A stretch of DNA of 64,000 nt from Sneathiella sp. P13V-1 (lineage in GTDB: Bacteria > Pseudomonadota > Alphaproteobacteria > Sneathiellales > Sneathiellaceae), in the NCBI RefSeq assembly GCF_015143595.1, contig NZ_WYEU01000002.1:372001-436000 (forward strand). Direction: 5' to 3'. Shown here piece by piece: positions 16,048 to 26,280 of this stretch; within the stretch, counting starts at the first letter, position 1; the number at the start of each line of letters is the position of its first letter. The position numbers were made by a program, and so were the translations under genes. Under the pieces are notes generated by a model, which was not told where the DNA came from, ran no database searches, and saw only the letters and a list, made by a program, of their open reading frames with translations.

Positions 16048-17109
16048 ATGGAAAAACAAAATAAAGTGATCAAAGCCGGCATTCTCGGCGCCAGTGGGTA
16101 TACAGGGGCAGAAGCCATGCGGCTGTTGCTACGTCACCCAAATGTGGAACTCACATTATTGACGGCCGATCGGAAAGCCGGACAATCAGTAGAAGAAGTT
16201 TATCCGCATCTTGGCGGCTATGGCCTGCCTGATATGGTGTCAGTAGAAGATGCGGACTGGTCATCTGTAGACGTTGTATTCTGCGGGTTGCCTCATGGCA
16301 CAACACAAGAAATTATCGCAACCCTTCCAAAAGAGGTGAAGGTGGTCGACCTTTCAGCTGATTTCCGTCTTCGGAACCCCGAGACTTATGCGGAATGGTA
16401 TGGTCATGCTCATCAGGCGCTGGATTTGCAGAAAGAAGCAGTGTACGGCCTTACCGAATTTTATCGGGAAGATGTCAAAGAAGCACGGCTTGTGGCCTGT
16501 CCTGGCTGTTATCCAACAGCGACCCTGATTGCATTGCTGCCTTTGGTACGGGCTGGTCTTGTGGACCCGAAAGACTTGGTTATTGATGCAAAGTCAGGCA
16601 TCACTGGCGCAGGTCGGGGCTTGAAGCAAAACACACTATTTAGTGAAGCCGGTGAGGGGCTAAGTCCTTACAGTGTGTCAAAGCACCGGCATGCTCCTGA
16701 AATCGAACAGGAAGTCGCGGCTTTTGCGGGACTGAAGGCTGATGATGTTCGGGTGAATTTTGTGCCGCATCTTATTCCTATGAGCCGGGGCGAACTGGTC
16801 ACATGTCATGTGAAGTTGACCGATGGAAAAACAGTTCAGGATATTCGGGATGAGTATTCAGCACTGTTCAAGGATGAACCTTTTGTGCGTTTGCTGGATG
16901 GCTCCGCGATCCCGCAAACGCAAATGGTGCGGGGATCTAATCACTGCGTCGTAAATGTTTTTGAAGATCGTATTCCGGGTCGGGCTACGGTAATTGCTGC
17001 CATTGATAACCTTGTAAAAGGATCAAGCGGTCAGGCCATTCAAAACATGAACCTGATGTTCGGTTTTGGAGAAACACTAGGTTTGGAACAGGTTGCGCTC
17101 TTCCCATAA
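16048..17109 (+). CDS. argC: N-acetyl-gamma-glutamyl-phosphate reductase
   Basis: This 353-residue enzyme catalyses the NADPH-dependent third step of arginine synthesis, giving N-acetylglutamate semialdehyde. The Rossmann loop GILGASGYTGAEAMRLLLRHP is at residues 12-32, and the catalytic Cys lies in LVACPGCYPTATLIAL. The C-terminal segment NVFEDRIPGRATVIAAIDNLVKGSSGQAIQNMNLMFG is characteristic. The length matches the type 1 (long) ArgC family. The downstream gamma carbonic anhydrase gene is 25 bases away. Confidence 0.97.
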   Translation: MEKQNKVIKAGILGASGYTGAEAMRLLLRHPNVELTLLTADRKAGQSVEEVYPHLGGYGLPDMVSVEDADWSSVDVVFCGLPHGTTQEIIATLPKEVKVVDLSADFRLRNPETYAEWYGHAHQALDLQKEAVYGLTEFYREDVKEARLVACPGCYPTATLIALLPLVRAGLVDPKDLVIDAKSGITGAGRGLKQNTLFSEAGEGLSPYSVSKHRHAPEIEQEVAAFAGLKADDVRVNFVPHLIPMSRGELVTCHVKLTDGKTVQDIRDEYSALFKDEPFVRLLDGSAIPQTQMVRGSNHCVVNVFEDRIPGRATVIAAIDNLVKGSSGQAIQNMNLMFGFGETLGLEQVALFP

Positions 17110-17134
17110 TAAATAAAAAAAAGGATGCTGGAAA

Positions 17135-17659
17135 ATGACCAAAAATATTATAAATTTCAAAGGCATAACGCCAGAAATTCATGAAACAGCGTTTGTCGCG
17201 CCCTCTGCGGATGTGATCGGCGATGTTGTCATTGGTGAAGGTTCCAGCATCTGGTTTAACTGTGTTGTGCGTGGGGATGTTAATACTATCCGCATCGGTA
17301 AACGCAGCAACATTCAAGACGGAACGGTTATCCATGTCTCCAACGGGACGCACCCCGCTAACGTCGGGGATGACGTTTTGGTTGGTCATAACTGTATTAT
17401 TCACGGATGCACGTTGGAAAATGGCAGCTTTGTCGGTATGGGTACCACTGTACTGGATGGTGCCGTTGTTGAAAGTGGCGGCATGCTGGCGGCAGGCGCA
17501 TTACTGACTCCGGGCAAAGTAGTCCCCTCAGGTCAGTTGTGGGGTGGCTCACCGGCAAAATACCTTCGCGATCTGACACCAGAGCAGCAGGAAAATCTCA
17601 CAAGTGGCGCAGAGCATTACGCCGAACTTGCGAAAGTCTACAAAGATGAGTTGGAATAG
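17135..17659 (+). CDS. gamma-class carbonic anhydrase family protein
   Basis: This 174-residue left-handed beta-helix protein is built of hexapeptide repeats such as VIGDVVIGEGSSIWFNCVVRGD. Candidate zinc histidines are seen in DGTVIHVS, VGHNCIIHGC and the spacing between them. The gamma carbonic anhydrase family hydrates CO2 as a trimer; some members (YrdA/PaaY type) have weak or no activity. It ends in the usual YxAxKDELE-like tail. It follows argC and converges on phaC. Confidence 0.93.
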   Translation: MTKNIINFKGITPEIHETAFVAPSADVIGDVVIGEGSSIWFNCVVRGDVNTIRIGKRSNIQDGTVIHVSNGTHPANVGDDVLVGHNCIIHGCTLENGSFVGMGTTVLDGAVVESGGMLAAGALLTPGKVVPSGQLWGGSPAKYLRDLTPEQQENLTSGAEHYAELAKVYKDELE

Positions 17660-17662
17660 GGG

Positions 17663-19495
17663 CTAGTCCTTCGCCCCTTGTTTTCCGGCTTTCGCCTTAG
17701 CCTTAACGTAAGACCCTGGCGCATCTTCAATTGGTTTTAGCTTACCTTTTTCCGGATCGCGGGCATCAACCTTCGGTCCGGATTTCTTTGAAAGCCATTT
17801 GTGCCAGTGCGGCCACCATGACCCCGGATGTTCTGTTGCGTCAGCAAGCCATTCATCAGCAGTCTCGTATTTTTTCTTGCTCGAATTTGTCCAGTGCTGA
17901 TATTTCTTCGCGTCCGGGTGATTGATCACACCAGCAATATGTCCCGATCCCGCCAGCATAAATTCGGCCGGGCCGCTCATCAGTTTGGTGGCCTTGAACA
18001 CGGAAGTATATGGTGCAATATGGTCTTCCTTGCTCGCTTGAACAAAAATCGGAACTTCAACTTTTGATAAGTCAATCGGTTGACCGCCCAATGTCAGACC
18101 GCCCGGCTTGCTCAGCAGGTTCTTCTGGTACATGTTCCGAAGATAGAAACTATGCATCTGTGGCGGCATATTTGTTGTGTCGCAGTTCCAGAATAACAGA
18201 TCAAACGGGAACGGATCTTTGCCCAACAAGTAGTTGTTGATCACGAAAGACCAAATGAGGTCGTTGGAGCGCAACATGTTGAACGTAGTCGCCATATTCT
18301 TCCCTTCAAGGAAGCCGGCGGCTTTCATTTTTCGCTCAATCATCTGCACCTGCTCTTCATCGGTGAAGAGCAAGAGATCACCCGCATCATCGAAATCTGT
18401 CTGGGCAGCAAAGAAAGTGCTGGCGGCAATACGCTTTTCACCGATCGCCGCTAGATATGCGAGCGTTGCCGACATAAGCGTGCCGCCAATACAGTAACCG
18501 ATTGTGGTGACTTCTTTTTCCCCAACGGTTTCTTCAATGGCGTCGAGCGCGGCGAGAATACCTTCGGACATGTAACTTTCGAAGGTTCGATCAATATGAC
18601 GCTCATCCGGGTTTACCCATGAAATCACAAAAACCGTATAGCCTTTGTCGACGCACCATTTGATGAAGGAATTATCCTGACGCAGGTCAAGAATGTAAAA
18701 TTTGTTGATCCAGGGCGGGGTGATCAGAAGTGGTTTTTTATACACCTTTTCCGTTGTCGGAGTGTACTGGATCAGTTGCATCATCTCGTTCTGGAAGACG
18801 ACCTTACCCGGTGTGACCGCAACGTTTTTGCCAACTTCAAACGCGCCTTCAGGGACCATGCGTGGATTGAGCTGGCCCTGACCTGCTTGCATGTCTTCCA
18901 GCAGATTTTCAAGGCCTTTGATCAGGTTCTCACCTTTGCTTTCCAAGGTGGCCTTAAGGACATCCGGGTTGGACCAGAAGAAGTTGGTCGGTGACATGGC
19001 GTCCGTCATTTGCTTGGTGTAGAAATCCACTTTTTTGCGGCTTTCTTCATCCAATCCGTCAACTGACGCAACCACGTCATTCACCCAGTTGGATGTCAGC
19101 AGGTAACTTTGCTTGATATAGTCAAATATCTGATTTTGTGTCCATTCATCGGAGCGGAAGCGTTTGTCACCTTTTGCTGGTTCAACGACAGGTTCTGATT
19201 TCTGGCCAGACGCGGCGAGCGCCATATTCTGCCAGATATCCATATAGCCCTTCCAAAGCTCTGCTTGAGCCTCAATCAGTTTGGCAGGGTCCGACATCAT
19301 TTTCTGGCTAAGCTCCATGAAAGCGCCGCCAATATTGAAGGGGTCGGGGTCGAAGTCGACCTGCTTGCTTTGTTGTTCGTAGAAATTATTCACCAATTCC
19401 ATACTTTTCTCGGAAATCTTGGCGAAGTTTTCGGCAAATTCTGCGGAGCCTTCTGGAAGGGTATTTGGAAATTGGCTTTCTTTTCGTTCGGACAT
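17663..19495 (-). CDS. phaC: class I poly(3-hydroxyalkanoate) synthase
   Basis: This 610-residue enzyme polymerises 3-hydroxyacyl-CoA into carbon-storage polyester at the granule surface. The lipase-like box GYCIGGTL holds the catalytic Cys, and the Asp and His appear in ASKEDHIAPY and GSGHIAGVINHP. N-terminal segments QAELWKGYMDIWQNMA and DKRFRSDEWTQNQIFDYIKQSYLL are typical of class I. The start at 19495 has AGGGGTGCAG upstream; a longer ATG at 19531 is less likely. No phaR, phasin or depolymerase gene is in the window. Confidence 0.96.
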   Translation of the reverse strand: MSERKESQFPNTLPEGSAEFAENFAKISEKSMELVNNFYEQQSKQVDFDPDPFNIGGAFMELSQKMMSDPAKLIEAQAELWKGYMDIWQNMALAASGQKSEPVVEPAKGDKRFRSDEWTQNQIFDYIKQSYLLTSNWVNDVVASVDGLDEESRKKVDFYTKQMTDAMSPTNFFWSNPDVLKATLESKGENLIKGLENLLEDMQAGQGQLNPRMVPEGAFEVGKNVAVTPGKVVFQNEMMQLIQYTPTTEKVYKKPLLITPPWINKFYILDLRQDNSFIKWCVDKGYTVFVISWVNPDERHIDRTFESYMSEGILAALDAIEETVGEKEVTTIGYCIGGTLMSATLAYLAAIGEKRIAASTFFAAQTDFDDAGDLLLFTDEEQVQMIERKMKAAGFLEGKNMATTFNMLRSNDLIWSFVINNYLLGKDPFPFDLLFWNCDTTNMPPQMHSFYLRNMYQKNLLSKPGGLTLGGQPIDLSKVEVPIFVQASKEDHIAPYTSVFKATKLMSGPAEFMLAGSGHIAGVINHPDAKKYQHWTNSSKKKYETADEWLADATEHPGSWWPHWHKWLSKKSGPKVDARDPEKGKLKPIEDAPGSYVKAKAKAGKQGAKD

Positions 19496-19741
19496 CTGCA
19501 CCCCTGTCTGTTTTGTCTTGCCTTGTCCCATTCTCGAAACTTTATCAGATAGGGAAACCCACTTACATCTAAAAAATGTAATGTCACTTTAATTTCATAG
19601 AGTATGTGCCGAAAATATTGCGGAAATGTCTTTCATGTGGTTTAAGTTGTACTGCACACTTCAACTGAAAGAGATTGAAGCAGGCAAATACTGGTTTTGG
19701 GGATATAACCCGTATAACAGGGGCAGCAACAGGCGGCGAGA

Positions 19742-20890
19742 ATGGTAACACAGGTTTTTCTTTCGGATATGGATTTGGATGGCATCAAAAAAGGGATATC
19801 GCGGGCGGCAATTATCGCTTCCTTGCTGGTCGTGTCCGGATGTTCCTCCACTCCTGATTGGGTAAACCCTCTGAACTGGTGGGGAGACGATGAGGAAGAA
19901 GCTGCGGTAGAGACTGCTGCAACCGGTGAATATCCAAAACTCGGATCCGTTCCAGACAAAGCTGGAACCACTGTGTCCATTCAGGATGCTGAAAATATCA
20001 AGGAAGGCCTGCAGGCGGATCGCACAAATGCGCAATATACCGACCAGCAGCTTCGTGCAGAGACGTCTGCCCAGCCACCAGCCCCAACTCCGGCTGTACC
20101 CGCTTCTGTAAAGCCTGTTCAGCAGGTTGGTCCAGCTGTTACCCCATCGCCATCAACCAACGTGAGTGCGAACCAACTTGGCGCGCCAGGTCAGCAGTTC
20201 CCTCAAACTCAAGTGCAGACCGGACAAAAATTGATGCCGAATGCAGCACCGGTAACATCTCCGCAGGAAGCCTATGCACGTCAAATCCCTGGAACGGGTA
20301 CCGTGCTCATTTCCGGAACAAGTGCTCAGGATGTGATGCAGAAGCAGCTTATGGCTTCCTCTGCGACGACAACTACGTTGCCAGCAAATACTCAGTTCCA
20401 ATCATTGCAACCTGTACCGCTTGGAAATTCTGCGGTGTCTGTCGCGCCGATTGTTCGAGATGTTTATAACCAGCCCACTCAATTGGGATATGGCGCTGCC
20501 ATTGGCCAGCCGGGTTACGGTGCCGTGGGGCTGACAGGCAAACCAAATGCCGTTATTTACTTTGACGTTGGATCCTCCCGCGTGGGGGCTGGTGATATGA
20601 GTAAAATCGCAGCATTGGCCACACAGCAGAAACAAACGGGTGCCATGGTCAAAGTTGTCGGACATGCATCAAGCCGTACGCGTCAGCTTCCGGTAGATCG
20701 TCACAAGATGGTCAACTTACGCATGTCACAGGAACGTTCGAGTGCTGTGGTAAAAGCACTGATCAGCAAGGGTGTGAGCCCTCAGAAAATTACTGTGGAA
20801 TCCGTGAGTGACAGCAACCCTGTCACACGGGAGTCCATGCCAAGCGAGGAAGCAAAAAACCGCAGGACGGAAATCTTCCTCGTCAATTGA
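19742..20890 (+). CDS. OmpA-family lipoprotein
   Basis: This 382-residue protein has a lipoprotein signal ending in lipobox LVVSGC and a Pro/Ala/Gln-rich middle (about residues 90-250). The C-terminal OmpA-like peptidoglycan-binding domain runs from about residue 265: NAVIYFDVGSSRVGAGD, MVKVVGHASSRTR, NLRMSQERSSAVVKALISKGV and KNRRTEIFLVN. It probably links the outer membrane to peptidoglycan. The ATG at 19742 is used; an ATG at 19769 would also keep the lipobox. Its neighbours do not identify a partner complex. Confidence 0.88.
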   Translation: MVTQVFLSDMDLDGIKKGISRAAIIASLLVVSGCSSTPDWVNPLNWWGDDEEEAAVETAATGEYPKLGSVPDKAGTTVSIQDAENIKEGLQADRTNAQYTDQQLRAETSAQPPAPTPAVPASVKPVQQVGPAVTPSPSTNVSANQLGAPGQQFPQTQVQTGQKLMPNAAPVTSPQEAYARQIPGTGTVLISGTSAQDVMQKQLMASSATTTTLPANTQFQSLQPVPLGNSAVSVAPIVRDVYNQPTQLGYGAAIGQPGYGAVGLTGKPNAVIYFDVGSSRVGAGDMSKIAALATQQKQTGAMVKVVGHASSRTRQLPVDRHKMVNLRMSQERSSAVVKALISKGVSPQKITVESVSDSNPVTRESMPSEEAKNRRTEIFLVN

Positions 20891-21002
20891 ACGGGTTTCC
20901 TTTAAACACAGTTCAAATTCACCAATTTGCGTCTGATTGTCCTAGCGACTTTCGGGCGCAAATCGTATAAACAAAATTCAAAATTAATAGTAGAGAAGGC
21001 CG

Positions 21003-22223
21003 ATGAATTCCGATTTTCACCGCATTAAGCGATTGCCCCCATACGTTTTCGAAGAAGTGAACCGTATGAAAGCAGCCGCGCGAGCGGCCGGGGAGGACAT
21101 CATTGACCTTGGGATGGGTAATCCTGATACGCCGACCCCACAGCATATCGTGGATAAAATGGTCGAAACGGTTAAGGATGGACGTACTCATCGCTATTCC
21201 ACAAGCCGAGGTATTCCGGGCCTTCGCCGCGCGAACGCGGCATATTACAAGCGCCGCTTTGGTGTGGATATTGATCCTGAGACTGAAACAATTGCAACAT
21301 TGGGCTCTAAAGAAGGTCTCGCAAACCTTGCCATGGCGATTACAACGCCGGGTGATGTGATCCTGTCTCCAAACCCTAGTTACCCGATCCACCCCTATGG
21401 GTTTATCATTGCTGGTGCGGTTGTTCGCCATTTTGAGGTTGGGCCGCATATTGATTTCTTCGAGAGTTTGGAGAAAGGGATGCATCACTGTTTCCCAACT
21501 CCTACATGCTTGATCCTTAACTTCCCGTCCAACCCAACGGCGATGACGGTGGATCTGGATTTCTACAAGCGGGTCGTGGATTTTGCGAAAGAGCACAAGA
21601 TGTATATCTTGTCGGACCTTGCATATGCCGAAATCTATTTCGGCGATACACCACCGCCTTCAATTTTGCAGGTCGAAGGGGCGCGTGACGTTGCCGTTGA
21701 ATTTACATCACTGTCCAAGACCTACTCCATGCCTGGTTGGCGTATGGGCTTCGCAACAGGCAATAAAGAACTGATTGGCGCGCTTACACGGATTAAATCT
21801 TATCTGGATTATGGTGCGTTTACACCTATTCAGGTGGCCGCAACTGCCGCCCTGAACGGGCCACAGGATTGTGTGCAGGAAGTTCGCGATATGTACCGGG
21901 TGCGCCGTGATGTTATGATTAGCAGCATGAAAGCAGCAGGGTGGGACATCCCCTCCCCAGAAGCTACCATGTTTGCCTGGGCCCCAATTCCAGAACCGTT
22001 TACTGAGCTTGGCAGTCTCGAGTTCTCGAAATTGCTCCTTCAAAAAGCGCAAGTTGCTGTTGCACCTGGTCTTGGCTTTGGTGAGCATGGCGATAAGTTT
22101 GTCCGTATTGCCATTGTTGAGAATGAACAGCGTATTCGCCAGGCCGCAAGAAATATCAAAAAATTCATGTCGGAAGCTGATGCGCATCTGGCAGCTTATA
22201 AAGCAGAGAAGTTGGGAAAATGA
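21003..22223 (+). CDS. class I aminotransferase (AlaC / LL-diaminopimelate aminotransferase type)
   Basis: This 406-residue PLP enzyme starts with the DFHRIKRLPPYVFEEVN motif, has IDLGMGNPDTPTP, the PLP lysine in SLSKTYSMPGWRMGF and SYLDYGAFTPIQVAA. Proteins in this position are often annotated as LL-diaminopimelate aminotransferase, but the sequence type is also that of alanine-forming AlaC. Overlap by 4 bases with hom (ATGA) indicates an operon, and the aminotransferase-hom-glpX-recJ order is common in alphaproteobacteria. The exact substrate is unresolved. Confidence 0.9.
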   Translation: MNSDFHRIKRLPPYVFEEVNRMKAAARAAGEDIIDLGMGNPDTPTPQHIVDKMVETVKDGRTHRYSTSRGIPGLRRANAAYYKRRFGVDIDPETETIATLGSKEGLANLAMAITTPGDVILSPNPSYPIHPYGFIIAGAVVRHFEVGPHIDFFESLEKGMHHCFPTPTCLILNFPSNPTAMTVDLDFYKRVVDFAKEHKMYILSDLAYAEIYFGDTPPPSILQVEGARDVAVEFTSLSKTYSMPGWRMGFATGNKELIGALTRIKSYLDYGAFTPIQVAATAALNGPQDCVQEVRDMYRVRRDVMISSMKAAGWDIPSPEATMFAWAPIPEPFTELGSLEFSKLLLQKAQVAVAPGLGFGEHGDKFVRIAIVENEQRIRQAARNIKKFMSEADAHLAAYKAEKLGK

Positions 22224-23500
22224 GATTAGGTATTGCCGGTATCGGTACCGTTGGTGTCGGTGTCATCAAGATTGTTGAAAAACACGGTGAATTGCTTGCA
22301 AATCGTTGTGGCGAACCGATCGAAGTGGTTGCGGTTTCGGGGCGGGATCGCACGAAAGATCGTGGGGTCAATCTGGATGGCATGACGTGGTATGATAATG
22401 CTGTAGATCTTGCCTCTGATCCTAATGTGGATATGGTTCTTGAACTTATTGGCGGTAGTGAAGGTGTTGCGCGCGAGCTGTGTACGAAAGCACTGGAAGC
22501 TGGAAAGCCTGTCGTAACTGCGAATAAGGCGCTGCTCGCGGTGCACGGAACAGAGCTAGCAACACTGGCTGAGCAGAACAACACTTCTTTGGCTTATGAA
22601 GCGGCTGTTGCGGGCGGCATCCCGATTGTGAAAGCCATCCGCGAAGGCCTGGCAGGAAACGTGTTCACACGCGTATATGGCATCTTGAACGGCACCTGTA
22701 ACTACATCCTGACTGAGATGGAAGAAACTGGTGGCGATTTTGGAGATATTCTGGCGGATGCGCAGAAACTGGGATATGCCGAAGCAGATCCAAGCTTCGA
22801 TGTGGATGGTGTCGATGCCGCACATAAGCTGGCGATCCTGACCAGCCTTGCCTTTGGTACACCAGTGGATTTTGACAGCGTTTATATTGAAGGTATCCGC
22901 GAAGTAACTGCACTGGATATCCAGTTTGCGCAGGAATTTGGCTATCGCATTCGTTTGCTGGGTGTTGCGCGCCAAACTGAAAAAGGAATTGAGCAGCGGG
23001 TTCATCCCTGCATGGTCAAACGTGAAACTGCCATTGCGAACGTCTCGGGTGTTTTCAATGCTGTTGTTGCAGAGGGTGACTTTGTTGACAGTACAGTATA
23101 TGAGGGCCGGGGCGCGGGTGAGGGACCGACAGCTTCTGCGGTTATGGCTGATGTTATTGATATCACATCAGGTAGAACGTCACCGACTTTTGGTATTCCG
23201 GCAAACAAGCTGACAGACCTGCCCAAGGTGCCAGTTAAAGAACATGTTGGCTGCTACTATGTGCGCCTGACAGTTCTTGATCAGCCTGGTGTTATTGCTG
23301 ATATTTCTGCGGCTTTCCGCGATGAGCAGGTGTCCATCGAAAGTCTGCTGCAACGTGGCCGGGATCCAGAGCAATCGGTTTCCGTCGTACTGACAACACA
23401 CGAGGTTCAGGAAGAGGCGCTGGTACGCGCTCTCGGCCGGATCGAAAACTTTGATCACAACGTGGCGGCCCCACGCATGATCAGAATTGCAAAACTGTAA
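22220..23500 (+). CDS. hom: homoserine dehydrogenase
   Basis: This 426-residue enzyme reduces aspartate semialdehyde to homoserine for threonine and methionine. The Rossmann segment GIAGIGTVGVGVIKIVEKHG is at the N-terminus. The catalytic region contains VAGGIPIVKAIREGLAGN and GILNGTCNYILTEMEETG, and the substrate loop is GYAEADPSFDVDGVDAAHKLAIL. A C-terminal ACT domain (YYVRLTVLDQPGVIADISAAF) suggests threonine feedback control. It overlaps the aminotransferase gene by 4 bases and feeds the O-acetylhomoserine sulfhydrylase route elsewhere in the window. Confidence 0.97.
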   Translation: MRLGIAGIGTVGVGVIKIVEKHGELLANRCGEPIEVVAVSGRDRTKDRGVNLDGMTWYDNAVDLASDPNVDMVLELIGGSEGVARELCTKALEAGKPVVTANKALLAVHGTELATLAEQNNTSLAYEAAVAGGIPIVKAIREGLAGNVFTRVYGILNGTCNYILTEMEETGGDFGDILADAQKLGYAEADPSFDVDGVDAAHKLAILTSLAFGTPVDFDSVYIEGIREVTALDIQFAQEFGYRIRLLGVARQTEKGIEQRVHPCMVKRETAIANVSGVFNAVVAEGDFVDSTVYEGRGAGEGPTASAVMADVIDITSGRTSPTFGIPANKLTDLPKVPVKEHVGCYYVRLTVLDQPGVIADISAAFRDEQVSIESLLQRGRDPEQSVSVVLTTHEVQEEALVRALGRIENFDHNVAAPRMIRIAKL

Positions 23501-23541
23501 GGGCCGCACCGTCATTATTTGGATGAATGAGAGAATTTGAA

Positions 23542-24492
23542 ATGACTACAATGGATCGCAAACTCACGCTCGAAATCGTGCGTGTCACAGAAGCCGCCGC
23601 TCGCGCTGCGTGTAATCTGGTTGGTCTGGGCGATGAAAAAGCTGCTGACCAAGCCGCTGTTGATGCAATGCGCACGGCTTTGAATGCGCTGGATATCGAT
23701 GGTACGATCGTTATTGGTGAAGGTGAGCGCGATGAAGCGCCAATGCTCTACATCGGTGAGAAAGTCGGTAGCGGTGAAGGTCCAAAGATCGATATCGCTC
23801 TGGACCCACTTGAAGGCACAACACTGACAGCTAAAGGCGGTCCAAATGCATTGGCAGTTATTGCTTTTGCTGAATCCGGTAACTTCTTGCACGCTCCAGA
23901 TACTTACATGGAGAAAATCGCAGTTGGCGGCGGCCTTCCTGAAGGTGTGATTGATCTTGATAAAGCGGCCGGTGATAATGTTCGTGCCGTCGCTGAAGCA
24001 AAAGGTGTTCCTGTGAATCAGATCACTGCATGTGTTCTGGACCGCCCGCGTCACTCAGAGATTATTTCTTCTATTCGTGAAACAGGTGCGCGCATCAAGC
24101 TGATCTCTGACGGGGACGTTGCCGGTGTGATGGCGACATCCAACCCGGACAGTGGTGTTGATATCTATATCGGTACTGGTGGTGCCCCTGAAGGTGTTCT
24201 GGCGGCGGCTGCGCTTCGTTGTATTGGTGGTCAGATGCAAGGTCGTTTGGTTTTCCGTAATGAAGATGAGAAAAAACGGGCAATCAAATGGGGTGTGGAA
24301 GATTTTGATAAAATCTACTCTCTGGAAGAACTGGCCTCCGGCAATGTTATTTTCGCCGCTACCGGTGTAACAGACGGGTCTATGCTACGCGGTGTTCGCC
24401 AGATTGGTGATCGCGTTCATACAGAAACAATTGTAATGCGTTCCAAGTCAGGAACAGTGCGTTACATCCGCGGCAACCACCGCGCAAAGTAA
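23542..24492 (+). CDS. glpX: class II fructose-1,6-bisphosphatase
   Basis: This 316-residue GlpX enzyme hydrolyses fructose-1,6-bisphosphate in gluconeogenesis. Metal and substrate motifs are DGTIVIGEGERDEAPMLYIGE, DIALDPLEGTTLTAKGG and GTGGAPEGVLAAAALRCIGG. The length matches the family. I chose the ATG at 23542 with GAGAGAATTTGAA upstream; an ATG at 23527 would add five residues. It is third in the aminotransferase-hom-glpX-recJ operon. Confidence 0.96.
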   Translation: MTTMDRKLTLEIVRVTEAAARAACNLVGLGDEKAADQAAVDAMRTALNALDIDGTIVIGEGERDEAPMLYIGEKVGSGEGPKIDIALDPLEGTTLTAKGGPNALAVIAFAESGNFLHAPDTYMEKIAVGGGLPEGVIDLDKAAGDNVRAVAEAKGVPVNQITACVLDRPRHSEIISSIRETGARIKLISDGDVAGVMATSNPDSGVDIYIGTGGAPEGVLAAAALRCIGGQMQGRLVFRNEDEKKRAIKWGVEDFDKIYSLEELASGNVIFAATGVTDGSMLRGVRQIGDRVHTETIVMRSKSGTVRYIRGNHRAK

Positions 24493-24498
24493 TTGACC

Positions 24499-26280
24499 AT
24501 GAGTGATTTGGAAAAGCCCGCATTCCTGGGGGTGGAGCAATCACTCAAAGGTAGAAAATGGCGCTTGCGGTCAGAAGATGACCGCAAGGCCCTCACCATT
24601 GCGCAGCGACTTGATGTTCCCGAAATAGTTGGGCGTGTTCTTGCTGGTCGTGATGTTCCGCTTGATGAGGCGGAGAGATATTTAAACCCCACCCTAAAAG
24701 ACCTTCTTCCCAATCCTTCAACGTTTAAGGATATGGATGTAGCCGCGTCTCGTATTGCCCATGCCATTAGAAACGGCGAGAATATTGCTGTATTTGGTGA
24801 TTATGATGTGGACGGAGCAACCTCAAGCGGGTTACTGAAGTGTTTCTTTGATCAAATCGGTGTGCCTTTGCGGATCTATATTCCTGATCGCATGAGCGAG
24901 GGGTATGGCCTTAATACACCTGCTTTGCAGACCTTAAAAGGTGAGGGGGCCGATCTCGTAATAACGGTTGATTGCGGGATTGTTTCTTTTGCTGAGGCTG
25001 ATGCGGCAAAGGAGATAGGACTTGACCTGATCATCGTGGACCACCATCAGGCGGAAACACGCCTTCCGGAAGCCATCGCAGTTGTTAATCCGAAGCGACA
25101 TGATGAAAATCAGGAGTTCACCTACCTGGCGGCTGTTGGGGTCGCCTTTATTCTGCTCGTTGCGATCAATAGAGAGCTTAGAGACAGTGGCTGGTATGGA
25201 GACCGCAAAGCACCAGACCTAATCGGATTGCTGGATCTCGTAGCGCTTGGGACTGTATGTGACGTGGTGCCTCTTGTGGGGTTAAACAGGGCATTTGTCG
25301 CGCAGGGTCTGAAAGTCATGGCGCAGCGGCGTAATCCGGGGCTTGTGGCTCTTGCGGATGTGGCAGGGCTTGATGAAGCTCCCGGCACATATCATCTGGG
25401 GTATATAATGGGGCCGCGGGTCAATGCAGGTGGCCGGGTTGGTAAGGCGGACTATGGTCCCAAACTCCTCTCTTCCCAAAACCGTGAGGAGTGTGCGGAG
25501 CTCGCTCGTGTTTTAGATGAATACAATCTTGAACGTAAAGCCATTGAAACGCAGGTGACGGAAGAAGCGCAGGCGATTGCAGAAAAGCAGTCAGACAGTG
25601 ATGGTGTTCTTGTTGTTTCAGGGGAAGGGTGGCATCCAGGCGTTATCGGTATCGTCGCCAGCCGCCTGAAAGAAGCTTTCCAGAGGCCTGCTATTGTCAT
25701 TGGTCTGGATAATGGCATTGGTAAAGGGTCGGGACGTTCTATCGCTGGCGTAGACTTGGGAGCCGCTATTGGCGCTGCACGTCATCTGGAAATTCTGGAC
25801 GCCGGCGGGGGCCATGCCATGGCAGCAGGCTTGACCATAAAAGAAAACAAGATTGATGAGTTTCGGAATTTTCTGAATGACCGGCTTTCCTCTCATGTAG
25901 AGGAGGCCGTTAAAACAGCAAGTCTGGGCCTTGATGGTGTAGTAGGAGTTGAAGGGGCGTCTTTGGACCTCATTGAGAAACTTGAGCTTGCAGGGCCATA
26001 TGGGGCAGGTAATCCAGAACCCAGATTTGTCTTAGGTCACGCCAAAATTGTTAAAGCCGATATTGTTGGGGAAAACCACGTCCGTGTCATTTTAACAGGT
26101 GCGGGGAACCGTGGGCGGATCAGCGGCATCTGTTTTAAAAGTCTGGAAACTGATTTGGGAGAAGCACTTTTAAATCATCGCGGTAGCTCGTTTCACGTTG
26201 CTGGATATTTAAGAAAAAACACATGGAGAGGGCAGTCTTCAGCACAGATCCTGATCGAGGATGCATACCGGCTTTCCTGA
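24499..26280 (+). CDS. recJ: single-stranded-DNA-specific exonuclease RecJ
   Basis: This 593-residue 5'-3' exonuclease acts in recombination and mismatch repair. DHH phosphoesterase motifs are visible: VFGDYDVDGATSSGLL (motif I), ITVDCGI (II) and IIVDHHQAE (III). A DHHA1 domain with GKGSGRSIAGVDLG and DAGGGHAMAAGLTI follows, with an OB-fold region at about residues 460-590. The ATG at 24499 lies 6 bases past the glpX stop. It closes the operon, and two tRNA-Glu genes follow downstream. Confidence 0.97.
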   Translation: MSDLEKPAFLGVEQSLKGRKWRLRSEDDRKALTIAQRLDVPEIVGRVLAGRDVPLDEAERYLNPTLKDLLPNPSTFKDMDVAASRIAHAIRNGENIAVFGDYDVDGATSSGLLKCFFDQIGVPLRIYIPDRMSEGYGLNTPALQTLKGEGADLVITVDCGIVSFAEADAAKEIGLDLIIVDHHQAETRLPEAIAVVNPKRHDENQEFTYLAAVGVAFILLVAINRELRDSGWYGDRKAPDLIGLLDLVALGTVCDVVPLVGLNRAFVAQGLKVMAQRRNPGLVALADVAGLDEAPGTYHLGYIMGPRVNAGGRVGKADYGPKLLSSQNREECAELARVLDEYNLERKAIETQVTEEAQAIAEKQSDSDGVLVVSGEGWHPGVIGIVASRLKEAFQRPAIVIGLDNGIGKGSGRSIAGVDLGAAIGAARHLEILDAGGGHAMAAGLTIKENKIDEFRNFLNDRLSSHVEEAVKTASLGLDGVVGVEGASLDLIEKLELAGPYGAGNPEPRFVLGHAKIVKADIVGENHVRVILTGAGNRGRISGICFKSLETDLGEALLNHRGSSFHVAGYLRKNTWRGQSSAQILIEDAYRLS